64,000 bases of DNA, from NCBI RefSeq assembly GCF_003097315.1, contig NZ_QDDL01000002.1, positions 310,001 to 374,000 on the forward strand, given 5' to 3'. The stretch comes from Pelagibaculum spongiae. Its GTDB lineage: Bacteria; Pseudomonadota; Gammaproteobacteria; Enterobacterales; Pelagibaculaceae. The position numbers and the translations under genes are program-made. The notes beneath the pieces were generated by a model. The model searched no databases. It was not told where the DNA came from and saw only the letters and a program-made list of their open reading frames with translations. Shown here in pieces: positions 27,719 to 37,964 of the stretch (the stretch's first letter is position 1; each line of letters begins with the position of its first letter).

Positions 27719-30427
27719 GTGGGTGAGCCCGTGGATATGGATAATCATAACAACAACAAAATCAAAACCACCTGTCCGTATTGTGGCGTCGGTTGCGGTC
27801 TGATTGCAGAATCTAAAAACCGTATCTACGGCGATATCACTCACCCAGCCAACTTTGGAGAGTTATGCGCCAAAGGCAGTAATTTGGCCGCTTCATTAAA
27901 TAATAATCAGCGCTTGCCCACTGCTCAAGTTAACCAACAACCAGCAAGCCTAGAGCACGCACTCGATGCGATTGCCGAAAAAATTAGCCATTGCATTAAT
28001 GAGTACGGCCCAGAGTCTGTTGCATTTTACGGTTCTGGTCAGTTATTAACTGAAGATTATTATGTCGCCAACAAATTAATGAAGGGCTTTATCGGCAGCA
28101 GTAATATTGATACCAACTCACGACTTTGCATGGCTTCTGCGGTAGTGGCACATCAGCGCGCGTTTGGTGAAGACTGCGTTCCAGGTTGCTATCAAGATTT
28201 CGATATGGCTGATTTGGTGATACTGGTTGGCTCCAATGCAGCTTGGACTCACCCGATTATTTACCGTCGAATCAGCGAAGCGAAGCAGAAAAACCCCAAC
28301 ATGAAACTGGTGGTGATCGACCCAAGAAAGACCGCCAGCTGCGCTTATGCCGATTTACATTTAGCGATTAATCCGGATAGCGACATTGCATTGTTTAATG
28401 GATTGCTGCGCTATTTGGAGCAAACCGACAAAACTGATAAAGATTATATCGAGCAACATACCGAAGGTTTTTCTAAGGCATTAGAAGCCGCAAGCGCTAA
28501 ACAAGCTCCGTTGTCAGAACTTTGCGGCGTACCTGAGCAGCAGTTAAATACTTTTTTCCACTGGTTTTCCGATACCGATAAAACCGTTACCGCCTACTGC
28601 ATGGGCGTCAACCAAAGCCGCTGCGGCAGTGACAAAGCCAATGCAATTATTAATTGCCATTTAGCTACCGGTAGAATTGGAAAACCCGGTGCTTCACCCT
28701 TTTCCCTTACCGGCCAGCCCAATGCCATGGGTGGCCGAGAAGTAGGCGGATTAGCTACCCAGTTAGCTGCTCATATGGGTTTTGAAACTGATTCAATTGA
28801 CCGAGTAAAACGATTTTGGTCTGCACCAAACATTACAACCAAACCTGGGTTAAAAGCGGTCGATTTATTTCAGGCGATTAATGCTGGAAAAATTAAATTC
28901 CTTTGGGTGATGGCTACTAACCCAGCTGTCAGCATGCCTGAACTGGCATCGGTTCAATCTGCTTTGGAAAAAATTCCTCACTTGGTGGTGTCAGATAAGT
29001 TTCCGACCGAAACCTCACATTATGCCGATATTATTTTACCCGCAGCAGGCTGGGGCGAAAAAGACGGTACAGTCACCAATTCAGAACGCACTATTTCTCG
29101 CCAGAGAAGTTTTTTACCGCTGACTGATTTAATAAAACCGGACTGGTGGGCGATATGCCAAGTAGCGAAACGGCTTGGTTTTTCTGATGCTTTTAACTTT
29201 GAATCTTCAGCGGATATTTTTCGTGAGCATGCTGCATTATCTGCTTTTGAAAACAATGACAATAATACAAGCAGCCAAAGCAAACGAATATTTAACTTGG
29301 CAGAATTGTCTGAACTCTCTGACGACCAATACAATGAACTGCCACCGACACAATGGCCACTAAAAATGGATTCAATCAGCCAATTCACCAGCAGCAGATT
29401 ATTTAGCGATGGTCAGTTTGCAACCCACAATAAAAAAGCACAATTTATTGCAATACCTTCCAACACATCACGTCGGTTAGATAAGCCGCAGGCGTCATCT
29501 GACGTTGTAAATAAACCTCATGCTACTGAACTTATGCTTATTTTAAATACTGGCCGTGAGCGAGACCAATGGCACACTCGAAGCATTACCGGAAAAATTG
29601 CCAAACTTAATTTACACAGCTGGCAACCCACCGCCAAATTACACCCAGATGATTTAGCCAGTCTTGGTAACCCATCGCATATCGAAGCAAATAATCTTCA
29701 GCAGACTTTAATCATAAAATGCCAAGCTGACGTACAACAAAAGTTAGGCGAAGTATTTATTCCAATGCATTGGGGATTTACTTCAAGTAATCAGGGGCAA
29801 GTTAATAAACTAGTCACCGCAGAAGCTGACCCCTATTCCGGGCAACCTTCCTGCAAACTGACTCAAATTACCGTTAAAACCGCCACCATTAATTGGACCG
29901 GATGGTTGGCCAGCTTGAATAAAATAGATAGTTTTCCTAAGTCTTCTTTATGGACGGAAATTAAACAAAATAACCAGTATTTATATCACCTGTCAGCTGC
30001 TGATGATATTTCAACCTCCAGTAATTTATTGCTAGATAGCTTAACCAAGGGTGCATTACTGGCAAAAGAAGACAGCCAACAGCAACAGTTCACTTACGCA
30101 TTGGCTGCTGAAAAAGGTGGCTTTGATTGGTGGTTACAACTGTCTGAAAAAAACAGCTCAAATAATTTAATCGAACAAGAAACCCAGCCATCTGATTTTG
30201 AAAATATTCTGCAGCGAGCCAGTTTGAATAGTGATAAAAAAAGCAGCTCCAGAATAATCTGTAGCTGCTATTCAATATCACAAAATCAAATTTCTCAAGC
30301 AATCGATGGCGGTTGTAACAGTGTTAATTCACTTTCTCGAAAGCTGGGTTGTGGTAATAACTGCGGTGTTTGTAAGCCCGAGCTTAAGGCGATGCTTTGC
30401 GACAAACAATCCATAGAGTTGAGCTGA
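27719..30427 (+). CDS. nasA: Assimilatory nitrate reductase catalytic subunit NasA
   Basis: Mo-bis-MGD enzyme that reduces nitrate to nitrite in the cytoplasm. The N-terminal [4Fe-4S] site is CPYCGVGCGL with a fourth Cys in ELCAKGSN. Molybdopterin motifs include SRLCMASAVVAHQRAFG, GSNAAWTHPIIYRR, GQPNAMGGREVGGLATQLA and VSDKFPTETSHYADIILPAA. The tail carries a BFD-type [2Fe-2S] domain (ICSCYSISQNQISQAI, CGNNCGVCKPEL), as in Klebsiella NasA. The 902-aa length is usual. The start is uncertain: GTG 27719, GTG 27731 and ATG 27737 are in frame and none has a strong ribosome site. No transporter gene follows. Confidence 0.95.
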   Translation: MGEPVDMDNHNNNKIKTTCPYCGVGCGLIAESKNRIYGDITHPANFGELCAKGSNLAASLNNNQRLPTAQVNQQPASLEHALDAIAEKISHCINEYGPESVAFYGSGQLLTEDYYVANKLMKGFIGSSNIDTNSRLCMASAVVAHQRAFGEDCVPGCYQDFDMADLVILVGSNAAWTHPIIYRRISEAKQKNPNMKLVVIDPRKTASCAYADLHLAINPDSDIALFNGLLRYLEQTDKTDKDYIEQHTEGFSKALEAASAKQAPLSELCGVPEQQLNTFFHWFSDTDKTVTAYCMGVNQSRCGSDKANAIINCHLATGRIGKPGASPFSLTGQPNAMGGREVGGLATQLAAHMGFETDSIDRVKRFWSAPNITTKPGLKAVDLFQAINAGKIKFLWVMATNPAVSMPELASVQSALEKIPHLVVSDKFPTETSHYADIILPAAGWGEKDGTVTNSERTISRQRSFLPLTDLIKPDWWAICQVAKRLGFSDAFNFESSADIFREHAALSAFENNDNNTSSQSKRIFNLAELSELSDDQYNELPPTQWPLKMDSISQFTSSRLFSDGQFATHNKKAQFIAIPSNTSRRLDKPQASSDVVNKPHATELMLILNTGRERDQWHTRSITGKIAKLNLHSWQPTAKLHPDDLASLGNPSHIEANNLQQTLIIKCQADVQQKLGEVFIPMHWGFTSSNQGQVNKLVTAEADPYSGQPSCKLTQITVKTATINWTGWLASLNKIDSFPKSSLWTEIKQNNQYLYHLSAADDISTSSNLLLDSLTKGALLAKEDSQQQQFTYALAAEKGGFDWWLQLSEKNSSNNLIEQETQPSDFENILQRASLNSDKKSSSRIICSCYSISQNQISQAIDGGCNSVNSLSRKLGCGNNCGVCKPELKAMLCDKQSIELS

Positions 30428-30446
30428 ATTTTATAACTCAAATCAT

Positions 30447-30878
30447 TTACAGTTCAACTTTCCAGCAATTTTTTCCGGTCGATTTCTGTGAAGTAGTTTT
30501 ATAACCTGGCACTTCAAACTCCAAATAACCACACAATTCATCTTTGTGATTATTAATCGGAACCGCCCTCACTTTAAATTTATTGTTTTTATTGTCAGGA
30601 TGGCTGAGTGTGTATTCATAATAGTCATCTTGATAGGTTGTACTCACTGCATTACCGAAACCCAGTTCTTTAAAATCTTTGGTGTACGCCCGATTATCTT
30701 GCATAAATTTTGATTGTGCTTGGACAATATCAAGGAAGATAAATTCGCGTGCAGTTTCTCTTCGCCCAGCTTGTATATATCCTTGATATGATGGATAAGC
30801 CACTGAAGCCAGAATACCAACAATCGCAACCACGATCATTAATTCAATTAATGTAACGCCAATAATTTTATTTTTCAT
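30447..30878 (-). CDS. Type IV minor pilin, PilE-like (second copy of pair)
   Basis: A 143-aa type IV pilin-like protein. The prepilin site is G|VTLIELMIVVAIVGILASVAYPS with the Glu5 required for processing and assembly (split here as GVTLIEL and MIVVAIVGILAS). Two Cys near the end (ELCGYLEF and GKNCWKVEL) form the D-loop disulphide of this class. It starts one base after the stop of the preceding pilin, so both come from one transcript. It may be a tip or shaft minor pilin. The exact name among PilE/FimU-like proteins is unsure. Confidence 0.85.
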   Translation of the reverse strand: MKNKIIGVTLIELMIVVAIVGILASVAYPSYQGYIQAGRRETAREFIFLDIVQAQSKFMQDNRAYTKDFKELGFGNAVSTTYQDDYYEYTLSHPDNKNNKFKVRAVPINNHKDELCGYLEFEVPGYKTTSQKSTGKNCWKVEL

Positions 30879-30879
30879 T

Positions 30880-31323
30880 TTATTTTGCCCAACATCTTGA
30901 GGTTGGTAAAGCAGAATCAGCTGTTGTACCTGTACTCGCTAATCGTTTCTGTCCCAAACTATTCAACAAATAGCGTTTACAATGGTCTGATACTTGGCTC
31001 AATTTAGGAATTGCGACTATAGAATAGCTGGTATTATCCGCAGTTAACTGAATTTCATAACGTCCGTCAGCAGCAGTTATTGAACTTGTTGAAACTGTAC
31101 TCATTCCCAAATCTAAAAAATCATTGGTATATTTTTTAGCATTGGAATGAAAGCGTTCTTGCCCTGCTTGAATATCACCTAACAGCGTCATTGCTTGAGT
31201 GCGAAAACCACGTTGCAGCGAGCTTTGATATGACGGCCATGCAATCGCTGCCAAAATCGCCACTATCGCAATAACAATCATTAACTCAATTAACGTTATG
31301 CCTTTTTTATTTTTTTTATTCAT
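30880..31323 (-). CDS. pilE: Type IV minor pilin PilE
   Basis: A 147-aa prepilin with leader MNKKNKKG and the processing motif [17 protein letters not shown]. The middle segment ERFHSNAKKYTNDFLDLGM and the C-terminal disulphide loop (SDHCKRYLLNSLGQ to TSRCWAK) are typical of PilE minor pilins encoded after pilY1. It follows pilY1 by about 46 bases, with a terminator-like hairpin in the gap. No pilY2 gene is present. Confidence 0.88.
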   Translation of the reverse strand: MNKKNKKGITLIELMIVIAIVAILAAIAWPSYQSSLQRGFRTQAMTLLGDIQAGQERFHSNAKKYTNDFLDLGMSTVSTSSITAADGRYEIQLTADNTSYSIVAIPKLSQVSDHCKRYLLNSLGQKRLASTGTTADSALPTSRCWAK

Positions 31324-31333
31324 GGTTTACACC

Positions 31334-31356
31334 AAAAACGGCCGCAAGCGGCCGTT
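31334..31356 (-). terminator. Hairpin between pilY1 and pilE
   Basis: Palindrome AACGGCCGC-AA-GCGGCCGTT at 31337-31356; on the minus strand it is followed by TTT. It would attenuate transcription from pilY1 into the pilE pair, lowering pilins relative to pilY1, or mark an RNA processing site. Confidence 0.65.
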
Positions 31357-31369
31357 GGATCAAGGATTA

Positions 31370-34300
31370 TTAAAAGAGATAATCTTTTAGTTCTTTATAA
31401 GCTTCAGATAACTCACTACCTATCAATTGCTGCCAAAATGATGAAGTTGTTGGTGGGGGCAGTGCTAAGCCTGGAACTTTGGTAGTCGCACCCAGAATTG
31501 ATATCCCATCCTGACCAACATAAGCAACCGGGGTAGGTAACAAGGTCTGTATGCTATCGCTAGAGGTTCGGCGATTATCTGATTCAGAAAACTTCGTTTT
31601 TAACGAAACATTATTCAAAATAAAATCACTTGCCCTGCCGTCATTTAAATCAATAGCATAAGTATTTGCATGGCCAATACCAAGATCGTCTCCCACGATA
31701 CAACTCGAAGGCTGAGTCATTGGTGGTGAAACAAAAGTATTCACAAACACCGTACCGTTAACAACATACGGACGGCCAGTAGCTCTCTCTCCTGTCGTCG
31801 TAGCAACAGCATCAGATCCTGTCGGTGCTTCTATTTGATCTGTAAGCCTTAGGGCCCAGCCTAATTTTTGATTAGAGCTGTTTAATAGAGGGCTACCACC
31901 AGCAATTGGCCAATTGGAAGTATCAACGATTCCTGTTGCAATGGAGCGATCTTTTACCATAAAGATAAAGTTTGACGTATTTCTATCTGCTGTTGCTGGA
32001 ATGTTCCCTGAGCTATTTAAATACTCTTTTGTCCGCTCCGGGTTACCTGTTGCCAAAATCAGGCCATCATAGGGACCGTATTCATCTTGTGAACGAACAA
32101 CATCTAAACCAAACATAAAGGAACGTCTACCACTACTCCCCCATGAAGAACTTCCAAAGTACGCAACCTTATTCACTTGCCAACTATTTAACACCGTTGA
32201 AGCTGGAATTGCATTACCCGGCATATCAATTCGCCATACTTCTGCACCTGAATCTGCAACATAGAGTCGGTCAACAATACCGTCTCCATTACTATCCATT
32301 GCACTAATACGACCCGGTATACTGTGCTTCATTTCTGTAACTTGCTGACCAACTTCTGTATTGTCTGTCGCAGATTTAGCCATTGGAAAATCTGCTCCAA
32401 AGCCCCAAACTAAATCGCCAGTTTCCGCATCTGCAATATAAATATTGCGACCAAATGCATCCGGCCCCCACACAGTATCTTTACTTTGATCGTAACCACC
32501 GCCAAAAATGATAACTGGTGCTGGCACCCCATCTTTCAAATAACCAGGAATTCGAGCAAGTACAGGCTCAGACCAGCTCTGCTGAATCATTGGATATTTT
32601 TTAAACCAAAGGTATTTAGGTGTATCTGGATTGGTAATATCTAGCGCGTAATACCCTCCCATACCATACTGCCCACCACCTCGACCGGTTCCAAAGAACA
32701 ACCAAGCTTTATCGCCTTGACTTGCATCAACACCATCTCTCGCTAAATCTGAAATATAAGCAACAGGCTGTGCATTAATTCCATATTTTTTTATCCCTTC
32801 CTCATCAGCGAAAAGCGTTTGTAGCTGTCCGCCAAGTTCAAGCGGTAAAAAAGCCCACTTTTCTATCTGATTTATATTTTTTGGATAACCAGTTTCAGCT
32901 GTGACATCAAATGCATGCACAAGACCTTGACTAGAAGCCAGGTATGCAACTTTTGACACTGAATTGATATTTTGTTTGTAATTAACAATAACAGGCTTGT
33001 TATTTTGCACACCACCAATAGGCCATCGGTTATAGTCAGATTCGACATAACCTTGATGATATTCTTCACGCTCCAAATCACTTAAAGCATCTTTAGAACC
33101 AATAAAGAGATGGTAATATTTTCCGGCGCTTTCCACACATTCTTCAATGAGGTTTGCTTTAATGGCCCTACTGGCTGGATCATCTAATCTATAATTATTA
33201 TTTACACTTTCTGTACACTTACCAACCAAATCAATAAACGACACACGCTTTTCTCTTGCAACACCTTTACCTTTAATTCTTTGGATCAAATCAACCAAAG
33301 TATTTTGAGGTTCGACAAGGAAAAAATCTTTGATTTGGTCTTCATCAGAAACTGCTCTACCAGTATCAACATACCTTTCAACATCATCGATATTAGCTAT
33401 ATTCAAAGGAACTAAAGCATCACCTAAATCTTTTGGCCGAACCATTATTTTCCGATTTACCCAAATATTTGTAGAAGAATGGCTGCTCTCATTATATTCA
33501 GGAATACTGATAATTTTTTGCATTCCAGAAAGTATGTTAGTTGTTAGCTGGTGATCTTTATCTGCAAGGTACAAATTGCCATCAAACTTTCCATTATTTA
33601 CTTCAAAAGCAGAAACGATTACTTTTCCTGTATGAGAATTACCATTTTGCCCAGAAGCATATCCAGCTATACCTTTTCCAGAACTAATAAATTTGTCTTC
33701 TTCAAGAAAAGATAACTGTCGCAGCATTTCTTCACCAGATCGAACAAAATGATAAGCACCTTGTCCTTTTATTGCAGTCTCGATTGACTGGCTTGCAAAC
33801 AATGGAGCTTTTGCACCAAATACATGCGTTACCATATTTTGGCGCTCATCATCACCGGGATACAAGTCAACCTTTGAAAACCATTCAGCCATTTCGTCCT
33901 GAGAGCTTTTATTCCAAAACTCAATTGAACTTAAATTTTTATTTGAATCATCACTCCAAAGACTTGTACGAAAAAGCCTTGGAATTAAATCTCCAACATA
34001 CGTGTTGTTATTAAGAATACCTCGACCATCTACTCGACCAAGTACATTCCGCTTGAACCTTCCATTATGATAACGAGTATCTTTATATGTGGCTCCTTGA
34101 TAAGTATCATCTCCACCAAATAAAAATAAATAATTTTCACCGCACTGACCCAATGGAAGATTAGCTACATCTGACGTGCTTCCTGGATATTTATACGATC
34201 CGTAAATATTAAGATCATTGTAATATGGCTGTGCATGATAAGGCATTGAACTTACTTTGTTACCCGGCCACGGAAATATCAGAACATCATTTTTTGTTTG

Positions 34301-35836
34301 ACCACCTTCTGCCCAATTTGCAAACCCGTCATACTCAAAATAAAAATCACGACCTGATTTTGCCCAAGCAAAATCTTTTATTTTGTCATATTGCAGACCT
34401 TTTGCTAGATCCTTAATACTGTTATCCATGGCTGGATATTGCGGGTAAGATTTAAAATTCCCATTTTCATCAACATTGAAAATCATAGAACCTATATAGC
34501 CTGCAGGGTTAGCAGCTTTAATTCTAAAGCCATTAGCCCACGGACTCATATAACCACCTGTAAGATATTGAGCTACCTCATACATGGTTTCTCCAGGAGC
34601 CGCGCCTTCTGACTGAGCCTCATTTTTTAATGATAAAATCTTCTCTTTCCGTTGATTGACAGAATGAGGCTCAAACATACTCCAAACTTTATTTGTTATA
34701 GCTGCTTTATTTTCTGCGGCAGTTCTATTTTTTATTACACTAGAAATCCTTCCACCATGATTTATACCTAAAACTGTGCTGTAGTCTTTTCTATCTCTAA
34801 AAACAATTGGTAACCTTTGAATTAAATTACCTATTCCGCTTCCCCAGTTACAATCACGGAAAAAATTATCTCCATCAGGCCAATCGGCTGTTGGATAACA
34901 AAGCCAGCCTCCATCACCTCCATTTTCATTAAATGTCGCTAAGCCATACTCATAACTTGGATACTCTTTAACCATTGCATCAATGGCTTCTGCATAAATT
35001 TGTGCATGTGTAGCAGAACGATGACTTTCACCTCGACCTTTTAAATCACGATTATGCCAATAAAAATTCAAATAATTACCAGTCCATAAATAACGGTTAG
35101 GTCGTAAAATACTATCATCTTCTTTATATTGTGGATCGTCAGTATATCCTGTGGGAAAATGCTGTCCGCCTAGAATATCGTCAGCCATATACAGAGCATC
35201 ACCTGATGTAGTTGATGCATTACTATTTACAACGCTTATGCCTGAGTCATTAGGCAAATCATCACTGTCGACTGAATCAACATGATCTTCAAGGCAATCA
35301 ATTCTTCCATAAGTCAGTTGATTATTAACAGCTGCCGTCGCACCATTATAATTATAATTCAACCCTAGATATAGCTCCCAATTTCCCAATAAAAGTGTTG
35401 CAGCATCACCATCGTCATTAGCATCAACCGCAAATTTAAAGCGATAGCGCCTAATTTTTCCTTTCCATTTTCCGTCACTAATTAATGACGGTGCAGAGTT
35501 CAAACAGTAGTTAGTATCCGCATTAAATTCTTGAATCCAGCCATTAGGAACATTCTTTGTCGTTGGTGTCGGCGGTAATGGGAATGCAGTCCAGTAAAGT
35601 TGATCTCTTTCAAAATCAGCAGGCGAATTTTCATCATAAATATTATATTTTACAGCATGGTCGTAAGTTGATGGTACTTGCGTTTCTTTATCAGATTCTG
35701 AAGAATTATCAAAAACGACCATAATTCTCTTTGGGATATTTGCTTCATCATTCGCATAAATATCTAAAGAGTCTGAGTAAGCCACAGAGCTTACCAGAAG
35801 GGTAAGTACAGCGGTCAAAAAAGTATTAATCCTCAT
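31370..35836 (-). CDS. pilY1: PilY1-type type IV pilus tip adhesin (cluster 1)
   Basis: A large secreted protein (1488 aa) that primes pilus assembly with the minor pilins and acts as tip adhesin or surface sensor. A signal peptide (INTFLTAVLTLLVSSVAYS) is followed by a vWA-like region where the metal site reads DNSSE instead of DxSxS. The C-terminal half is the PilY1 beta-propeller: ALDITNPDTPKYLWFKKYP, FGGGYDQSKD, and a calcium loop DSNGDGIVDRLYVADSGAEV. The start at 35836 uses AAGGAGG nine bases upstream, located in the end of pilX; a GTG at 35845 abuts it. It is longer than the two PilY1 proteins of cluster 2. Confidence 0.92.
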   Translation of the reverse strand: MRINTFLTAVLTLLVSSVAYSDSLDIYANDEANIPKRIMVVFDNSSESDKETQVPSTYDHAVKYNIYDENSPADFERDQLYWTAFPLPPTPTTKNVPNGWIQEFNADTNYCLNSAPSLISDGKWKGKIRRYRFKFAVDANDDGDAATLLLGNWELYLGLNYNYNGATAAVNNQLTYGRIDCLEDHVDSVDSDDLPNDSGISVVNSNASTTSGDALYMADDILGGQHFPTGYTDDPQYKEDDSILRPNRYLWTGNYLNFYWHNRDLKGRGESHRSATHAQIYAEAIDAMVKEYPSYEYGLATFNENGGDGGWLCYPTADWPDGDNFFRDCNWGSGIGNLIQRLPIVFRDRKDYSTVLGINHGGRISSVIKNRTAAENKAAITNKVWSMFEPHSVNQRKEKILSLKNEAQSEGAAPGETMYEVAQYLTGGYMSPWANGFRIKAANPAGYIGSMIFNVDENGNFKSYPQYPAMDNSIKDLAKGLQYDKIKDFAWAKSGRDFYFEYDGFANWAEGGQTKNDVLIFPWPGNKVSSMPYHAQPYYNDLNIYGSYKYPGSTSDVANLPLGQCGENYLFLFGGDDTYQGATYKDTRYHNGRFKRNVLGRVDGRGILNNNTYVGDLIPRLFRTSLWSDDSNKNLSSIEFWNKSSQDEMAEWFSKVDLYPGDDERQNMVTHVFGAKAPLFASQSIETAIKGQGAYHFVRSGEEMLRQLSFLEEDKFISSGKGIAGYASGQNGNSHTGKVIVSAFEVNNGKFDGNLYLADKDHQLTTNILSGMQKIISIPEYNESSHSSTNIWVNRKIMVRPKDLGDALVPLNIANIDDVERYVDTGRAVSDEDQIKDFFLVEPQNTLVDLIQRIKGKGVAREKRVSFIDLVGKCTESVNNNYRLDDPASRAIKANLIEECVESAGKYYHLFIGSKDALSDLEREEYHQGYVESDYNRWPIGGVQNNKPVIVNYKQNINSVSKVAYLASSQGLVHAFDVTAETGYPKNINQIEKWAFLPLELGGQLQTLFADEEGIKKYGINAQPVAYISDLARDGVDASQGDKAWLFFGTGRGGGQYGMGGYYALDITNPDTPKYLWFKKYPMIQQSWSEPVLARIPGYLKDGVPAPVIIFGGGYDQSKDTVWGPDAFGRNIYIADAETGDLVWGFGADFPMAKSATDNTEVGQQVTEMKHSIPGRISAMDSNGDGIVDRLYVADSGAEVWRIDMPGNAIPASTVLNSWQVNKVAYFGSSSWGSSGRRSFMFGLDVVRSQDEYGPYDGLILATGNPERTKEYLNSSGNIPATADRNTSNFIFMVKDRSIATGIVDTSNWPIAGGSPLLNSSNQKLGWALRLTDQIEAPTGSDAVATTTGERATGRPYVVNGTVFVNTFVSPPMTQPSSCIVGDDLGIGHANTYAIDLNDGRASDFILNNVSLKTKFSESDNRRTSSDSIQTLLPTPVAYVGQDGISILGATTKVPGLALPPPTTSSFWQQLIGSELSEAYKELKDYLF

Positions 35837-35841
35837 GGCTT

Positions 35842-36360
35842 TCACCCTCCTTGCTTTAAGACATTTCGGACCAGACCCACTCTGGCACCACCCACGCCAC
35901 TACACCGACTACTGGTATTTATTGCTGTCACTTCTACATAATCACAGCTCCACAATTCAATACTTGATGCTCCAGCCATTCTAGGGCAGCTAGTCCCTTT
36001 CGATGTTAGGCGGCTGTATACTTCTATGTTCTCCAAGTTATCCATTTCAGAAGTAATTTCTGTGGTTGCTTTTGCTAACAATTTACTTTTGTCAGAAATA
36101 TAAAGCTCTGCTATTCCAGATTCTAACGCAGCGGAAAAACCATCAAACAAAGCTGAAACACTTCCGGCATCTTTCTGCGCCACACTCACCGCACCATCTA
36201 CCGAGTTAAAACACTCGCTCATGGTTTCAGCGTTATTAGAAACTCGGGAATTTAACGACATATTCGACAGCGCAGTAACGCCAAGCCCGGTCATAATAAA
36301 CAACAAAATTAGCGCTATGGCTAATATGTAACCTTGCTGGTTTTTATTATTGTTTTTCAT
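35842..36360 (-). CDS. pilX: Type IV minor pilin PilX (cluster 1)
   Basis: A 172-aa minor pilin. After NKNQQG, the hydrophobic helix YILAIALILLFIMTGLGVTA has no Glu5, as is normal for PilX. SNMSLNSRVSNNAETMSECF matches the PilX pattern after the helix. It shares one base with pilW, and its terminal codons contain the pilY1 ribosome site, so expression of PilX and PilY1 is coupled. Confidence 0.87.
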   Translation of the reverse strand: MKNNNKNQQGYILAIALILLFIMTGLGVTALSNMSLNSRVSNNAETMSECFNSVDGAVSVAQKDAGSVSALFDGFSAALESGIAELYISDKSKLLAKATTEITSEMDNLENIEVYSRLTSKGTSCPRMAGASSIELWSCDYVEVTAINTSSRCSGVGGARVGLVRNVLKQGG

Positions 36361-37400
36361 TAACCCGCTCCCTGCTGAATGGCTAAATTCCTTAACACTA
36401 CTGTGGTGCCCAAAGAATTTGAGACAGCATTGGTAGCATCAGAAACATTCGCTTTAACCTTTACCACCATGCTTCGCACATCATTCCAATAATCAATTGC
36501 ACTTGCGTCTGCTGTAGCTGCAACCACCATATTTCCTGATTCTTTATACTCATCGAGCACTGAGTCGCCATCGGTATCGACACCAAACTTGAATTCAAAT
36601 TCCGTCACATTCTCTACCAAAGTTTCTGCGGTGAAAGTAAAGCCGGTTAATGTTGCAGCAGTACCCGATCCAGAAGCCACTGGTTTTAATGAATATTGAA
36701 TTAAAGATGGAGTATTTGTGTTGGCATCATTTTCAATGGTGTAAATAAAAGTTTGATACTGATATAGCCTACCACCTGGAATATCGGAACCGACTGGCAT
36801 CACCAAAGGGGATGTAGTGTCACCTGAAGTTCTATTTTCTGCACTGTCAGTTGGTTTAGCAGCAGCACCGCTCGAATAAACTTGAGCGGTAAATGGGTTG
36901 GCAAGAATATATAAGGCATGGGGTGTTGTGATTTCATCTTTATCTAAAGACAAACCACCAGACAGTGCTTGCTTAACCACCAATCCATTAATATCTTTAC
37001 TAGAAAAATCACTTAGCCCGGTACTTTTTAAATTTCCGTACCAAACGAAATTATTAAAATTTGCGGGGTCTGCATATTTACTATTGTCTTTGGTTCTGTC
37101 TGCAAAAAGCGCTGCTGTTTTATTAGTTAAATCGGTAGTGGCTGACACATTGGATGGCTGGGTATTACCCATAAAACCCGCCATGGTAATATTTCGAGAT
37201 AACACATCAAGGCTATATCGAAGGTTTTCACCGGCTTCTGCACTGGTTTCGTTATCTCGAAAAACGGCTGCGTTTGATGCCACCATGGTGACCATGCCCG
37301 CCATTAACAACGAACTAATCGCCAAACTGATTAACAGCTCGACGATGGTTAAGCCTTTAAATTGAGCAAGGCCTTTGATGTTTGTTATTTTTATTTTCAT
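36360..37400 (-). CDS. pilW: Type IV minor pilin PilW (cluster 1)
   Basis: A 346-aa prepilin with processing site FKG|LTIVELLISLAISSLL. It is followed by family segments RYSLDVLSRNITMAGFMGN and a long beta-rich body. The end NSLGTTVVLRNLAIQQ is typical (VxLRN). It acts with PilV, PilX, FimT/FimU and PilE to form the priming complex at the inner membrane. It lies six bases after pilV. Confidence 0.88.
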   Translation of the reverse strand: MKIKITNIKGLAQFKGLTIVELLISLAISSLLMAGMVTMVASNAAVFRDNETSAEAGENLRYSLDVLSRNITMAGFMGNTQPSNVSATTDLTNKTAALFADRTKDNSKYADPANFNNFVWYGNLKSTGLSDFSSKDINGLVVKQALSGGLSLDKDEITTPHALYILANPFTAQVYSSGAAAKPTDSAENRTSGDTTSPLVMPVGSDIPGGRLYQYQTFIYTIENDANTNTPSLIQYSLKPVASGSGTAATLTGFTFTAETLVENVTEFEFKFGVDTDGDSVLDEYKESGNMVVAATADASAIDYWNDVRSMVVKVKANVSDATNAVSNSLGTTVVLRNLAIQQGAG

Positions 37401-37406
37401 CGACCT

Positions 37407-37943
37407 TTATCCAATATATGTATTGACTACTACCGCTTGGCGAAACTGATTTATTTTATTTCCATTGTTATATTTTCCATTTCCACAAGCATCTGCTTTT
37501 CCGACCATGCTTTTTGCTGAAGAAGCTGAATAGCGCTTTTTAATATTGCTAATAGCATCACCTAACGGCGCGTCTGACTGCCATGCAACGGCTACCAAAA
37601 CTTTTCCATCTTCTTCATAAATACAGCCAGTCCCAGCAACTAACCGACTTTCGACTTCGCTTTTCCAGCTACCGAGATCGTCATCAACAATACTGGCATT
37701 ACCATCAGGGTCAGGATTAGCACCTACTGTCGTGCCAACATAATCGGAAGCATTATCTGAATTCGCCCGCATCCGATTAACAATATCGTTGGCTAAATAC
37801 AGGGCTTCGTTTTTTTGGGCATTTTCAATATTTAGAAAGCTGGCTTTCAGGCTCATACCGGCAACGCCGAGCATACCCACCGCAATAATCACTAAAGTAA
37901 TCATTACTTCCAGCAGAGAAAAACCTTTATTTTTTTTATTCAT
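37407..37943 (-). CDS. pilV: Type IV minor pilin PilV (cluster 1)
   Basis: A 178-aa prepilin: leader MNKKNKG, then FSLLEVMITLVIIAVGMLGVAG, given here as FSLLEVMITLVIIAVG plus MLGVAG. ALYLANDIVNRMRAN and the Cys-containing loop (GTGCIYEEDG) fit PilV. The start at 37943 has AAGGAT seven bases upstream; an ATG six codons earlier lacks this. The gene follows fimT by 21 bases. Confidence 0.88.
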   Translation of the reverse strand: MNKKNKGFSLLEVMITLVIIAVGMLGVAGMSLKASFLNIENAQKNEALYLANDIVNRMRANSDNASDYVGTTVGANPDPDGNASIVDDDLGSWKSEVESRLVAGTGCIYEEDGKVLVAVAWQSDAPLGDAISNIKKRYSASSAKSMVGKADACGNGKYNNGNKINQFRQAVVVNTYIG

Positions 37944-37964
37944 GGTTTTTATCCTTATCAAGAT

